Below, one piece after another: positions 16,482 through 26,900 of a stretch of DNA of 64,000 nt. Origin of the DNA: Marinomonas piezotolerans (GTDB lineage: Bacteria > Pseudomonadota > Gammaproteobacteria > Pseudomonadales > Marinomonadaceae). Below the pieces are notes generated by a model, which ran no database searches, was not told where the DNA came from, and saw only the letters and a program-made list of their open reading frames with translations. Each line of letters begins with the position of its first letter. The stretch's first letter is position 1. The DNA lies in contig NZ_QKRA01000004.1 in the NCBI RefSeq assembly GCF_003362755.1, positions 62,001-126,000 of the forward strand, in the 5' to 3' direction. A program made the position numbers and the translations under genes.

Positions 16482-18701
16482 ATGAATGAAAAGCGCGTGA
16501 CTGAAAGGTCTCATCTCAAGCGAACGGCGTTAGCTGTTGCGGTGTCCAGTGTGTTGTCGGGAATGGCTTACGCCGAAGAAAGTGCCATTACGTTCGATAC
16601 GATTATGGTCGAAAGTGAAGAGTTAGAGCCTGATGCGAACCCTTACGCAGAACCCGATGCTCCTTACAAAGCCAATCGTATGTCGGACATTAAGTACACG
16701 CGAGATATTGCGGACACACCTAAAACCATCACGGTGCTCACCAAAGACTCGATTGAAGAGTCAGGTAAGACTGATTTAGAAACCATCTTGAGCGCACAAC
16801 CTGGCATTACGTTAGGGACGGGCGAAGGGGGGAACTCATTTGGTGATCGCTACATTATTCGTGGGTACGAGGCGCGAAGCGATGTGTACACGGATGGTTT
16901 ACGGGAGCCGGGTTTAATTACTCGAGAAACCTTTGCTCTAGAACAAGTAGAGATATCAAAAGGTCCCAGCTCGACGTTTGGTGGACGAGGAACGACCGGC
17001 GGTGCGGTTAACTCAGTCACTAAAAAAGCCTCCTACAATGATGACTTCACCAATCTGAGCGGCACGCTAGGGACGGATAACAAACAACGCTACACCTTAG
17101 ATACGAATAAAGTAGTAAGTGATGAGCTTGCCGTGCGTTTTAATGCTTTGTACTCCGAGGCTGATATCCCAAACCGCGCGCCAGCAGGAACTCAGCGTGA
17201 AGGGTTCTTGGTGTCTGGGACTTATGAGCCAACCCTTGATGTACAGATTACAGCCGATTACTACTACTTTCGAGCAGATGATCGAGAAGATGTAGGGGAT
17301 GCCATAAACCGTAATACAGGGGAAATTACTGAGCGTGATTACCTTGGTCAAAAAGGTTTGGATTTTAAAAAGACCGCAGCGGACGTGGCGACGGTAACGG
17401 TAGACGCGTATTTGACGGACGCTCTGCGCCTACAAAACAAAACCCGATACGGTGTGACAAAAAACGATTATATCGTGTCCAATCATCATTCACGTTTTGC
17501 CAACGAACACCGCACATTTACCGGATGGCAAGAAAACGAATATATCGGGAACCAAACGAATCTGCTTTGGGACGGCGATTTGTTTGGTAAGCGTCACAGT
17601 ATTGTGACAGGCATTGAGTACGCCAATGAAGATGTGACGGCTGGTAGTTACAATGTGAATACTACCAATTCCTATACCCTTACCCCCACCAATACGGATA
17701 ACAACTTATGGCAAGGCTCCTACTCACGCAGTGCGGCGTCCCGAACGCTCACCTTGGAAACCGTCTCTGCATTCTTAACGGACACGGTTACCTTGAACGA
17801 GGAGTGGGAGGTCAGTGGCGGGGCTCGCTACGATCATTTTGATTACGATTTGTTTGTACCTGCCTATACTAGCCGAGGGCAAAGTTACCCAGACACTCGT
17901 TATCAGTTTAGTGATGGTTTCTGGAATGGTCAGCTAGGTGTGGTTTATTCCCCTTGGGAGCACGGTAATCTTTATGCGTCTTGGTCAACGTCTTCTAATA
18001 TCAATGGCGGCGAATCGGACGCGGGGACAAATTGTGGCTATGGAGGTGTATGTGTCGATTCAAGTGGGCAATACGCCAATGCCGATCCCGAGCAATCTAC
18101 AAACTATGAAATCGGAACCAAGTGGCAATTGATGGATCATCAATTGCTGTTGACAGCGGCGTTGTTCCAAGTAACGAAAGATCATGTCATCGAAGGCGCG
18201 TCCAACTCTTATCAAACGACTGGATCCTTAAATACTGGTAAAAACCGAGTTCAAGGTTTGGAGCTAGGGTTAGCGGGTAATGTTACCGAGCGTCTAAGCG
18301 GTCAAGTGGGTGTCGCTGTCATGTCTTCTGAAACACTAAAGTCTTATGACGCGGCGAATGTCGGAAAGCCAAAGGCAAACTTCGCAGAAAATAGTCTCTA
18401 TGCACAGACGAAGTACCAATTTACCGATCACTTTGCTTTGGGTGGTGCTGTCACCTACTCAAGTGAAATTTACGGTGGTCAGCCTGACGCAGGTACGAGT
18501 GAAGACAGCAACATAAAGCTGCCTTCGTACACAGTGTACGATGTGTTTGCTGCCTACCAAGTGTCGGACAATTTTGATTTGCAAGCCAATATTCAAAATG
18601 TGACGGATGAAAAATATTACACGGCGGTGTACCGAGGTGGCGATATTATGTACATCGGTGATGGTCGTTCCGCGAGTGTGACAGCAAATTATCAATTCTA
18701 A
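16482..18701 (+). CDS. TonB-dependent siderophore receptor
   Basis: 739 residues from the ATG at 16482, which gives a proper signal peptide (SHLKRTALAVAVSSVLSGMAYAEE). The longer frame would run through the Fur sites. The plug domain has DTPKTITVLTKDSIEESG, IIRGYEARSDVYTDGLREPG and EQVEISKGPSSTFGGRGTTGGAVN, all characteristic of FhuA/FpvA-like ferric siderophore receptors. The beta-barrel ends with YQF, the aromatic C-terminus needed for outer-membrane insertion. The ligand is likely a ferric hydroxamate or catechol-type siderophore, not resolvable by sequence. It probably heads an operon with the next two genes. Confidence 0.92.
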   Translation: MNEKRVTERSHLKRTALAVAVSSVLSGMAYAEESAITFDTIMVESEELEPDANPYAEPDAPYKANRMSDIKYTRDIADTPKTITVLTKDSIEESGKTDLETILSAQPGITLGTGEGGNSFGDRYIIRGYEARSDVYTDGLREPGLITRETFALEQVEISKGPSSTFGGRGTTGGAVNSVTKKASYNDDFTNLSGTLGTDNKQRYTLDTNKVVSDELAVRFNALYSEADIPNRAPAGTQREGFLVSGTYEPTLDVQITADYYYFRADDREDVGDAINRNTGEITERDYLGQKGLDFKKTAADVATVTVDAYLTDALRLQNKTRYGVTKNDYIVSNHHSRFANEHRTFTGWQENEYIGNQTNLLWDGDLFGKRHSIVTGIEYANEDVTAGSYNVNTTNSYTLTPTNTDNNLWQGSYSRSAASRTLTLETVSAFLTDTVTLNEEWEVSGGARYDHFDYDLFVPAYTSRGQSYPDTRYQFSDGFWNGQLGVVYSPWEHGNLYASWSTSSNINGGESDAGTNCGYGGVCVDSSGQYANADPEQSTNYEIGTKWQLMDHQLLLTAALFQVTKDHVIEGASNSYQTTGSLNTGKNRVQGLELGLAGNVTERLSGQVGVAVMSSETLKSYDAANVGKPKANFAENSLYAQTKYQFTDHFALGGAVTYSSEIYGGQPDAGTSEDSNIKLPSYTVYDVFAAYQVSDNFDLQANIQNVTDEKYYTAVYRGGDIMYIGDGRSASVTANYQF

Positions 18702-18721
18702 ACCGATTGTGGGTAAACGGT

Positions 18722-18739
18722 CGTCATCGCTGGATGACG
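18722..18739 (+). other. Small hairpin between receptor and PiuC gene
   Basis: CGTCATC (18722-18728) pairs with GATGACG (18733-18739) around a GCTG loop, 20 bp after the receptor stop. With no strong T run it may be only a partial terminator or an mRNA-stabilising hairpin. Confidence 0.35.
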
Positions 18740-18763
18740 GCCAATTTATTTGGATGGAGTGTT

Positions 18764-19447
18764 ATGGTTATTACCATTCCTAAGGTATTGAATGAGCATG
18801 AGGTTCAGCAATACCAAAAACATCTGCGGCAAGCAGCTTGGCAATCAGGGCAAGCGACAGCGGGTAGCCAAGCGGGGCAAGTGAAACAGAACTGGCAGCT
18901 TGATCAACACAGTGAGCTGGCACAGCAGCTCGGGGATCATATTTTGCAAGTGTTGTCCCAAACACCTGAGTTTGTCTCCAGCGCGCTTCCGTTAAAAATC
19001 TATCCTCCGATGTTCAACCGCTATCAAGATGGGGCGCACTACGGTTGGCATGTGGATAATGCCATTCGATTACTGCCCAACTCTCCGAGCCGTTTGAGAA
19101 CGGACCTTTCTGCTACCTTGTTTCTTAATCATGCTGACGAATACGAAGGGGGCGAGCTGGTCATTCAAGGGCATCATGGCGAGCAAACAGTGAAACTCAA
19201 TGCGGGAGATTTGGTAGTTTATCCATCGACCAGTTTGCATCAGGTGACACCTGTGACAAGGGGGCAACGGTTGGCCAGTTTCTTCTGGATTGAAAGCATG
19301 ATTATGGATCACGAGATGCGCTCGGTGTTGTTTGATTTAGACCAGTCGGTGCAAAAGCTGACACAAGCCCAAGGTGCAAATTCGCCAGACGTGTTGACGC
19401 TGAGTGGTATTTACCACCGATTGTTGCGTTTGCACGCAACCACTTAA
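18764..19447 (+). CDS. piuC: Fe(II)/2-oxoglutarate-dependent PKHD-type hydroxylase (PiuC family)
   Basis: 227 residues from the ATG at 18764 (ribosome site GGAG). The upstream frame has no family similarity. The 2-oxoglutarate dioxygenase core shows HVDNAIR (the HxD iron ligands, near residue 93) and, after ATLFLNHADEYEGGELVI, the distal histidine in STSLHQVTPVTRGQR with the 2-OG-binding arginine. PiuC genes commonly follow TonB siderophore receptors and are iron-repressed. The substrate in the cell is not established. The N-terminus keeps the family form (IPKVLNEHEVQQYQ). Confidence 0.88.
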   Translation: MVITIPKVLNEHEVQQYQKHLRQAAWQSGQATAGSQAGQVKQNWQLDQHSELAQQLGDHILQVLSQTPEFVSSALPLKIYPPMFNRYQDGAHYGWHVDNAIRLLPNSPSRLRTDLSATLFLNHADEYEGGELVIQGHHGEQTVKLNAGDLVVYPSTSLHQVTPVTRGQRLASFFWIESMIMDHEMRSVLFDLDQSVQKLTQAQGANSPDVLTLSGIYHRLLRLHATT

Positions 19448-19464
19448 CGTTAAATGAGGCGGTT

Positions 19465-20559
19465 ATGACACACAATCCTATTTCTGAAGACATAGTCAGT
19501 GTTTCGGACTATGAAATTGCAGCGCGGCAGGTGCTGCCTCACGCAATCTTTGAGTACGTTTATGGGGGTGGGGCAGATGAAGTGACATTGGAACGCAATC
19601 GCCGTGCGGTGGAGGAGATTCATCTATTACCACGAGTATTGCGTGATGTTTCTAATGGGACGACGCATACGTGCATATTGGGCAAGACGTGGCGTAGTCC
19701 ACTGATGCTAGCGCCCGTTGCTTTTCAAAAAATGGCGCACCCGTTAGGCGAGGTGGCGACGGCTCAAGCGGCGAGTGCAATGGAGACGGGGATGATGGTC
19801 AGTACGCTAGCGTCGGTCACGATTGAAAACATCAGTGATCAATTGTCTTCACCCAAGTGGTTTCAGCTCTATTGGCAGTTAGATCGAGCATTTAATTTGG
19901 CTCTGATTCAGCGCGCAGAAGCCGCGGGTTATGAAGCCATTGTATTGACCGTTGACTCCGCGATTCACGGGATTCGCAATCGTGCGCAGCGTGCCAAATT
20001 TGCGTTACCCGAAGGGATTGAGGCTGTGAATTTACGTGATCGCCCTGAGTTACCACAACAGGTATTTACTCCTGATCAAAGCATTGTATTTCAAGGGATG
20101 ATGAGCGAAGCACCTAATTGGCAGGATGTTGAGTGGTTGATCTCACACACCGATTTGCCCGTTATTATAAAAGGGATATTGCACCCCGATGATGCGATGA
20201 AAGCGAAATCCTTGGGAGCCCAAGGGGTCGTCGTATCGAATCATGGCGGGCGCACATTAGATTGTGTTCCCAGTGCTTTTGAACTGGTCGGAGGTGTACG
20301 GCAAGCGGTGGGCGATGACTTCTGTATACTTCTGGATGGGGCGGTGCAGCGTGGTACCGATGTCTTTAAAGCGCTGGCTCTGGGCGCGGATGCAGTATTG
20401 GTTGGACGGCCACAGTTCTATGCCTTAGCGGTGGCTGGTGCAGCAGGGGTTGCCCATATGTTGAGAATATTACGTGAAGAATTAGAGGTAGCAATGGCAC
20501 TAACAGGCGTTGCACAGGTTCAGGATATAACCTCCACATATCTATATCGGCCCACCTAA
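19465..20559 (+). CDS. FMN-dependent alpha-hydroxy-acid oxidase/dehydrogenase
   Basis: 364 residues of the glycolate oxidase/lactate dehydrogenase family (TIM barrel with FMN). Motifs are LAPVAFQKMAHPLGE, WFQLYWQLDR with the active-site tyrosine, VVVSNHGGRTLD with the catalytic His and substrate-binding Arg, and the FMN phosphate loop GADAVLVGRPQFYAL. The usual DGGVRRGTD loop reads DGAVQRGTD here, changing one glycine and one arginine. It starts 17 bp after the piuC gene and is probably in the same iron-regulated operon. Whether it acts on lactate, glycolate or a siderophore-derived hydroxy acid is unknown. Confidence 0.85.
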   Translation: MTHNPISEDIVSVSDYEIAARQVLPHAIFEYVYGGGADEVTLERNRRAVEEIHLLPRVLRDVSNGTTHTCILGKTWRSPLMLAPVAFQKMAHPLGEVATAQAASAMETGMMVSTLASVTIENISDQLSSPKWFQLYWQLDRAFNLALIQRAEAAGYEAIVLTVDSAIHGIRNRAQRAKFALPEGIEAVNLRDRPELPQQVFTPDQSIVFQGMMSEAPNWQDVEWLISHTDLPVIIKGILHPDDAMKAKSLGAQGVVVSNHGGRTLDCVPSAFELVGGVRQAVGDDFCILLDGAVQRGTDVFKALALGADAVLVGRPQFYALAVAGAAGVAHMLRILREELEVAMALTGVAQVQDITSTYLYRPT

Positions 20560-20724
20560 GCATTAGGTTGGATACTTGTGACATGTACACATTGGGTTTT
20601 GTGTCGCCTGAATGTTGGTAACAAAACATCGATTTATTTGCTATTGATCGTACTTTGTTTGGCGCGCGTTGTGGCAAGTGGGTATAATTTGAGTTTGAAC
20701 TCTCCCATTTAGGATGCTCCTCTC

Positions 20725-21537
20725 GTGCCTCGTGAACTTTCTTTCTCACAGTCTTTGCAAACGGATTACCTGAAGCAATTGGGGGTAGTGAGTTGGTTTG
20801 CAGGCAGTGAGCCCGTGACGGGGGTCGTACATCGCACTCCACAGCCTTGGTCACGAGCGGATGGACAGGCTTCCCCTGTCGAGACACCGCTTAAATATGA
20901 TGTTGGAGGGTTTGCTCCGGCGAAAGAGCCGGTCCCACCGAAACCAGTAGCGCCAGAGCAAAAGGACGCGTCCGTTGCCAACTTGCGTCAGCAGTTGAAT
21001 GCAGCGCCCGATGTCATTGTTGAGGATTTGCAGCCCATCGAAGAGCAATCGGTGGATATTGATCCAGTCGAAGAGATCGTTACTACAGGGCTGCCTGCAC
21101 GTGTTCACATGGCGAGTTACAGGCTGGCTGATGAACTTTTGCTGCTGACTGACTTGCCATTATCTTTTAATGACGACGACGCACTAGATAAGTTGGCGTT
21201 AAATTTAGGCAAGGCGCTACTAAAAAAAGACATCGACCAGTGGCAAAAAGCTACCTTTATTTGGCCAGGTAAATTGCGTAACCGTTATTTGTTAAATCGC
21301 CAAGATTGGATCTTAGGTGCGTTTGAACAGTTCATTGTTAATCAGGTAGCGGCCCAGCCACCACGTTGGGTAATTGTCGCTGGGGAGCAGGGGGCTCAAT
21401 TTATCGACGCATTGCCTAGTCGTCACGCACTAAAAGGTCTGCCTTGCGCTCGTGTGGATAGTTTACCGCAGATGCTGCGTGTCCCTGAGCTACGAAAAGA
21501 TGCGTGGCGTATTATGCAATCCGTTTTTGGGCGCTGA
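20725..21537 (+). CDS. Putative DNA polymerase III psi subunit, long form (HolD-like)
   Basis: 270 residues, GTG start at 20725. Two islands resemble HolD: the N-terminal LQTDYLKQLGVVSWF, like the chi-binding peptide of E. coli psi (QLQQLGITQW), and the C-terminal half with LLLTDLPLSF and LRKDAWRIMQSVF. Between them lies a low-complexity Pro/Glu/Val-rich linker of roughly 90 residues, making it twice the usual 137. The gene directly precedes and overlaps the region of rimI, as holD does in E. coli. The assignment is from these weak matches and synteny; otherwise it is a conserved hypothetical protein. Confidence 0.5.
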   Translation: MPRELSFSQSLQTDYLKQLGVVSWFAGSEPVTGVVHRTPQPWSRADGQASPVETPLKYDVGGFAPAKEPVPPKPVAPEQKDASVANLRQQLNAAPDVIVEDLQPIEEQSVDIDPVEEIVTTGLPARVHMASYRLADELLLLTDLPLSFNDDDALDKLALNLGKALLKKDIDQWQKATFIWPGKLRNRYLLNRQDWILGAFEQFIVNQVAAQPPRWVIVAGEQGAQFIDALPSRHALKGLPCARVDSLPQMLRVPELRKDAWRIMQSVFGR

Positions 21538-21545
21538 TACTCATT

Positions 21546-22016
21546 ATGACAGACTTCTTTTCTACTTACCGAATTCGGCCAGCAGTTCTTTCAGACGGAG
21601 ATGCTATTGCGGCACTTGATCAAAGCGCAAATCCAAACCCTTGGGCGGAGTCGCATGTATATGATGCACTCACGACTCGACAAAATTGGGTGGTTGAAAC
21701 ACTTCTAGACAGACAGATTGTCGGTTGGCTGACAGCGTCCAACGTAGTGGATCAAGCAGAATTAGAGTTAATTGTGACGCATACGAATCATCGACGTAAG
21801 GGGCTTGCGAAGCGTCTTATGAGCACTTGGTTGGCGTGGTGTGCTGAACAGCTTATTGCCGAAAGCTTGCTTGAAGTGCGCGCCTCCAATGAAAGTGCGA
21901 TCGCGTTATATCTCGGGTGCGGATTTGTCAAAGTGGGACAACGAAAAAATTATTATTCTGTCATAGGTGGCGGGCAAGAAGATGCCTGCTTGATGACTCG
22001 ACATTTTAGCGATTAG
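21546..22016 (+). CDS. rimI: Ribosomal protein bS18-alanine N-acetyltransferase RimI
   Basis: 156 residues from the ATG at 21546, 8 bp after the preceding stop. The GNAT fold is complete: acetyl-CoA binding loop RRKGLAKRLM, and the C-terminal LLEVRASNESAIALYLGCGFVKVGQRKNYY with the RimI-typical tyrosine pair. It acetylates the N-terminus of S18. It sits behind the HolD-like gene and 10 bp before yajL. Confidence 0.9.
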   Translation: MTDFFSTYRIRPAVLSDGDAIAALDQSANPNPWAESHVYDALTTRQNWVVETLLDRQIVGWLTASNVVDQAELELIVTHTNHRRKGLAKRLMSTWLAWCAEQLIAESLLEVRASNESAIALYLGCGFVKVGQRKNYYSVIGGGQEDACLMTRHFSD

Positions 22017-22026
22017 GAGGCCAACG

Positions 22027-22578
22027 ATGGCAAATGTATTGGTGCCGATTGCGCAAGGTAGTGAAGACATAGAAACCGTGACAATCATTGATGTGTTGCG
22101 CCGCGGTGGTGTTGACGTGACGGTGGCAAGTATTCACGACGACACTATGATTCGTGCGGCGCGTGGCTGTCGAATTGAAGCGGATGTGTTGTTAACAGAT
22201 GTCACAGAGCAGATGTATGATGCGATCGTACTGCCTGGCGGACTTGCTGGGGCCGAAGCAATGGGCAACTGCAAACCTTTGATAGATATGCTTGAGCGAC
22301 ATGATATTCAAGACGCATTACTGGCTGCGATTTGTGCGGCTCCCGCGTATGTGCTAGGTCCTCACGGCTTCGTGGTTGATAAGCAAGCAACCTGCTACCC
22401 AGGATTAGAAGAGGGTCTAACGGGGGCTGAATATATGGCTGATCAACCTATCGTCATGGATGGCAATATCTTAACGGGGCAGGGGCCTGCTATGGCGATG
22501 GCTTTTTCGCTAACTGTGCTGGCGAATCTAGTGGGGTACGATGCGACGCAACAGGTAGCCGACGGGTTATTGTGTTAA
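22027..22578 (+). CDS. yajL: DJ-1/YajL family protein
   Basis: 183 residues. The nucleophile-elbow cysteine is in AAICAAPAYVL (near residue 105), with the family glutamate in QGSEDIE near residue 15 and LPGG in DAIVLPGGLAGAE. DJ-1/YajL proteins protect against oxidative and carbonyl stress; specific enzymatic claims for the family are disputed. AGGAGG precedes the start, and the gene follows rimI closely. Confidence 0.88.
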   Translation: MANVLVPIAQGSEDIETVTIIDVLRRGGVDVTVASIHDDTMIRAARGCRIEADVLLTDVTEQMYDAIVLPGGLAGAEAMGNCKPLIDMLERHDIQDALLAAICAAPAYVLGPHGFVVDKQATCYPGLEEGLTGAEYMADQPIVMDGNILTGQGPAMAMAFSLTVLANLVGYDATQQVADGLLC

Positions 22579-22756
22579 TTGGTTGATCTTGTCTAGTTGG
22601 TCAGATAAAAAGCGCTGCAAACATGCGATCTTTACCGATTGGTGGGCTGTTTATAGTGGACGGTTTGGCGATATAAGAGTAAAATTGATCAGATTTTTAG
22701 TCGTGGCTGAGCAAAGCAAGCAGTCATTAGCGACGACATCAGCAAAATTTTAAGAA

Positions 22757-22791
22757 AGCGAGGTGGGCCACGAGTTTACCTCGCTTTTTTG
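22757..22791 (+). terminator. Hairpin with T run upstream of carA
   Basis: AGCGAGGT (22757-22764) pairs with ACCTCGCT (22778-22785), followed by TTTTTT. It lies 178 bp after yajL and 33 bp before carA. It ends the yajL transcript or could act as a leader attenuator of carAB. Confidence 0.75.
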
Positions 22792-22823
22792 CAACCTAAA
22801 ATAGGCTTTAACGGGAGGTTCCT

Positions 22824-23954
22824 TTGGCAACATCAGCGATTCTTGCTCTGGAAGACGGCACTATATTCAGAGGAGTGTCGATCGGGGCAGATGGCTCCTC
22901 AACCGCAGAGGTTGTGTTCAACACCTCTATGACCGGTTATCAAGAAATTCTTACCGACCCTTCCTATGCTCGACAAATGGTCACTCTGACCTACCCACAC
23001 ATTGGTAACACAGGCGTTAACGCTGAAGACGAAGAGTCTAACCAAGTTTGGTGTTCGGGTCTGATCATTCGTGATTTACCTCTACGTTCTAGCAGCTGGC
23101 GTCAACAAGAGACGCTGGATGGTTACCTAAAACGTAAAGGTGTAGTAGGTATTGCGGACATTGATACGCGTAAATTAACACGTATCTTGCGTGAGAAAGG
23201 TGCTCAAGCTGGCTGCATTATGGCTGGCGATAACATCAACGAAGAGGAAGCTGTTGCTCAAGCGAAAGCTTTCCCTGGTTTGAAAGGCATGGATTTAGCC
23301 AAAGAAGTAACGACCGATAAATCTTACGAGTGGACAGAGTCCACTTGGGATCTTGTAAACGGTCACACGACACCCACAGAATTCCCATTTCACGTTGTGG
23401 CATATGATTTTGGTGTGAAAACGAACATTTTGCGTATGCTGGTTGAGCGTGGTTGCCGCTTGACAGTGGTTCCTGCGAAAACACCTGCGAGCGACGTGTT
23501 AGCACTGAATCCAGACGGTGTGTTCTTATCGAACGGTCCGGGTGACCCAGAGCCATGTGATTACGCAATCAATGCGATTAAAGACATCCTAGAAACTGAA
23601 ATTCCCGTTTTCGGTATTTGTCTAGGACACCAGTTGCTTGCGTTAGCAAGTGGCGCTCAAACCGTGAAAATGAAGTTTGGTCACCATGGTGCTAACCACC
23701 CAGTGCAAGACATCAAATCTGGTCGTGTGATGATTACCAGCCAGAACCACGGTTTCGCAGTCGATGAAGCGACGTTGCCAGCGAATCTTGAAGCGACTCA
23801 CAAATCTTTGTTCGACAGTTCTCTTCAAGGGATTGCGCGTACTGATAAAAAAGCGTTCAGCTTCCAAGGACACCCAGAAGCGAGCCCTGGTCCCCACGAT
23901 GTGGCACCACTGTTTGATCAGTTCATTGACAACATCAAAGCAACGAAAGCCTGA
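22824..23954 (+). CDS. carA: Carbamoyl-phosphate synthase small subunit
   Basis: 376 residues starting at a TTG codon, with the strong ribosome site GGGAGG 8 bp upstream. The N-terminal half is the CarA-specific domain ([17 protein letters not shown]). The C-terminal class I glutaminase has the nucleophile in [13 protein letters not shown] and the catalytic His/Glu in [11 protein letters not shown]. It supplies ammonia from glutamine to CarB for arginine and pyrimidine synthesis. It forms an operon with carB (17-bp gap). Confidence 0.97.
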   Translation: MATSAILALEDGTIFRGVSIGADGSSTAEVVFNTSMTGYQEILTDPSYARQMVTLTYPHIGNTGVNAEDEESNQVWCSGLIIRDLPLRSSSWRQQETLDGYLKRKGVVGIADIDTRKLTRILREKGAQAGCIMAGDNINEEEAVAQAKAFPGLKGMDLAKEVTTDKSYEWTESTWDLVNGHTTPTEFPFHVVAYDFGVKTNILRMLVERGCRLTVVPAKTPASDVLALNPDGVFLSNGPGDPEPCDYAINAIKDILETEIPVFGICLGHQLLALASGAQTVKMKFGHHGANHPVQDIKSGRVMITSQNHGFAVDEATLPANLEATHKSLFDSSLQGIARTDKKAFSFQGHPEASPGPHDVAPLFDQFIDNIKATKA

Positions 23955-23971
23955 GCGAGAACGAGAAAACT

Positions 23972-26900
23972 ATGCCAAAACGTACTGACATAAAAAGCGT
24001 CTTAATCTTGGGTGCTGGCCCGATTGTCATCGGTCAGGCCTGTGAATTTGACTACTCAGGTGCACAAGCCTGTAAAGCCCTTCGTGAAGAAGGTTTTCGA
24101 GTCATCCTAGTGAACTCGAACCCTGCGACCATCATGACAGACCCTGTTATGGCGGATGCGACCTACATCGAGCCTATTGAATGGCAAACGGTTGAGAAAA
24201 TCATCGAAAAAGAGCGTCCTGATGCGGTTCTTCCGACAATGGGTGGTCAAACAGCATTGAACTGTGCGCTGGATCTTGAGCGTCACGGTGTCTTAGAGAA
24301 ATACAATGTTGAGATGATTGGTGCGACAGCGGATGCGATTGATAAAGCAGAAGATCGTCACCGTTTTGATGAAGCAATGAAAGCCATTGGTCTTGAATGT
24401 CCGCGTGCTGGTATTGCTCACAATATGGATGAAGCGCTTGGTGTACTCAACGAAGTGGGCTTCCCATGTATCATTCGTCCATCTTTCACCATGGGTGGTA
24501 CCGGTGGTGGTATTGCGTACAATATGGAAGAGTTCGATGAAATCTGTACACGTGGATTGGATCTATCGCCAACCAACGAACTTCTCATCGACGAATCGTT
24601 GATCGGTTGGAAAGAGTACGAGATGGAAGTTGTTCGTGACAAAAACGACAACTGTATCATCGTCTGTGCCATCGAAAACTTTGATGCCATGGGTGTGCAC
24701 ACGGGTGACTCGATCACAGTGGCGCCGGCTCAAACGTTGACAGACAAAGAATACCAAATCATGCGTAACGCTTCGTTAGCGGTATTGCGTGAGATCGGTG
24801 TGGAAACCGGTGGTTCGAACGTACAGTTCGGCATGGATCCTAAAACGGGGCGTCTTGTTGTCATCGAGATGAACCCTCGTGTATCGCGTTCTTCTGCACT
24901 GGCGTCTAAAGCAACAGGTTTCCCAATTGCTAAGATTGCGGCGAAATTGGCGATCGGTTACACCCTTGATGAACTACAAAACGATATCACTGGTGGCCTA
25001 ACACCAGCGAGTTTCGAGCCATCAATCGACTACGTTGTTACGAAAATCCCTCGTTTCACATTCGAAAAATTCCCAACCGCAAATGATCGTCTGACAACGC
25101 AGATGAAGTCTGTGGGTGAGGTGATGGCAATCGGCCGTACGTTCCAAGAGTCTATGCAAAAAGCATTGCGTGGTCTTGAAACAGGCTCTGATGGCTTTAA
25201 TCCTCAGCTTGATCTTGAAGATGAAGCGAGTAAAGAGTTGCTTCAACGCGAGTTGAAAGCGCCGGGGGCAGATCGAATTTGGTACATCGGTGATGCGTTC
25301 CGAGCGGGCATGACAGTTGAAGAAATTTACGAAGTAACAGGTGTTGATCCGTGGTTCCTTGTTCAGATCGAAGATTTGATCAAAGAAGAACAAGCATTGA
25401 AAGTAACGGGTCTTGCAGAACTTGATTACGATTACATGCGTCGCTTAAAGCGCAAAGGTTTCTCTGATGCACGCCTAGCGTCACTGCTTAATGTCACTGA
25501 GAAGTCTCTACGTGAGCGTCGTTACCTAGTTAACGTCCATCCTGTGTACAAGCGTGTTGATACTTGTGCGGCAGAATTCGCATCCAACACGGCTTACATG
25601 TACTCAACGTACGAAGACGAGTGTGAAGCGGCTCCAACGGATAAAGAGAAAATCATTATTCTTGGTGGCGGTCCAAACCGTATCGGTCAAGGTATCGAGT
25701 TTGACTACTGCTGTGTGCATGCAGCGCTAGGTTTACGTGAAGACGGGTTTGAAACCATCATGGTGAACTGTAACCCTGAAACGGTTTCAACGGATTACGA
25801 CACATCTGATCGTCTGTATTTTGAGCCGGTGACACTTGAGGACGTCCTTGAAATCGTTCGCAAAGAGAAGCCTACAGGCGTTATCGTACAATTCGGTGGT
25901 CAAACACCACTTAAGATTGCGCGCGCGTTGCAAAACGAAGGTGTGCCAATTATCGGTACTACGCCAGAAGCGATCGACCGTGCAGAAGACCGTGAACGTT
26001 TCCAAAGCATGATTCAGCGTTTAGGTTACAAGCAGCCTAAAAACGCAACGGTACGTTCGACTGAGCAAGCCATCGTAAAAGCTGCTGAAATCGGCTATCC
26101 ACTGGTTGTACGTCCTTCATACGTACTAGGTGGTCGTGCCATGGAAATCGTTTACAACGAGAAAGAATTGACTCGTTACATGACGTCTGCGGTAAAAGTG
26201 TCTAACGACAGCCCTGTTTTGCTGGATCATTTCTTGAACTCAGCGATTGAGATCGATATTGACTGTATCTCTGATGGTGAGCAAGTTGTGATTGGCGGCA
26301 TCATGCAGCACATTGAGCAAGCGGGCGTTCACTCTGGTGATTCCGCGTGTTCTTTACCTCCATATTCATTGCCTGCGGAGGTTCAAGATGACATCCGTGC
26401 TATGATTAAGAATATGGCGCTTGAATTAGGTGTCATTGGTCTGATGAATACCCAGCTTGCAGTGCAAGATGGCGAGATCTACGTGATCGAGGTAAACCCT
26501 CGTGCGTCACGTACAGTACCTTTCGTATCGAAATGTATAGGTCGTTCTTTAGCACAAGTGGCTGCACTGGTCATGGCGGGTAAATCACTGGCTGAGTTGG
26601 GCTTCACTGAAGAGATTATTCCTGACTACTACAGCGTGAAAGAAGCCGTCTTCCCGTTCAACAAGTTCCAAGGTGTTGACCCAATACTTGGCCCTGAGAT
26701 GAAGTCTACAGGGGAAGTGATGGGCGTTGGCGATACCTTTGCTGAGGCCTTTGGTAAAGCTGTGTTGGGTGGTGGTACGGTATTGCCAACCTCTGGTAAT
26801 GCATTTATCTCTGTTCGCGACCAAGACAAAGCAGGCGCTGTTGATGTGGCCAAGCGCTTAGTTGGCCTAGGCTTTAAACTGATTGCAACAGGTGGTACAG

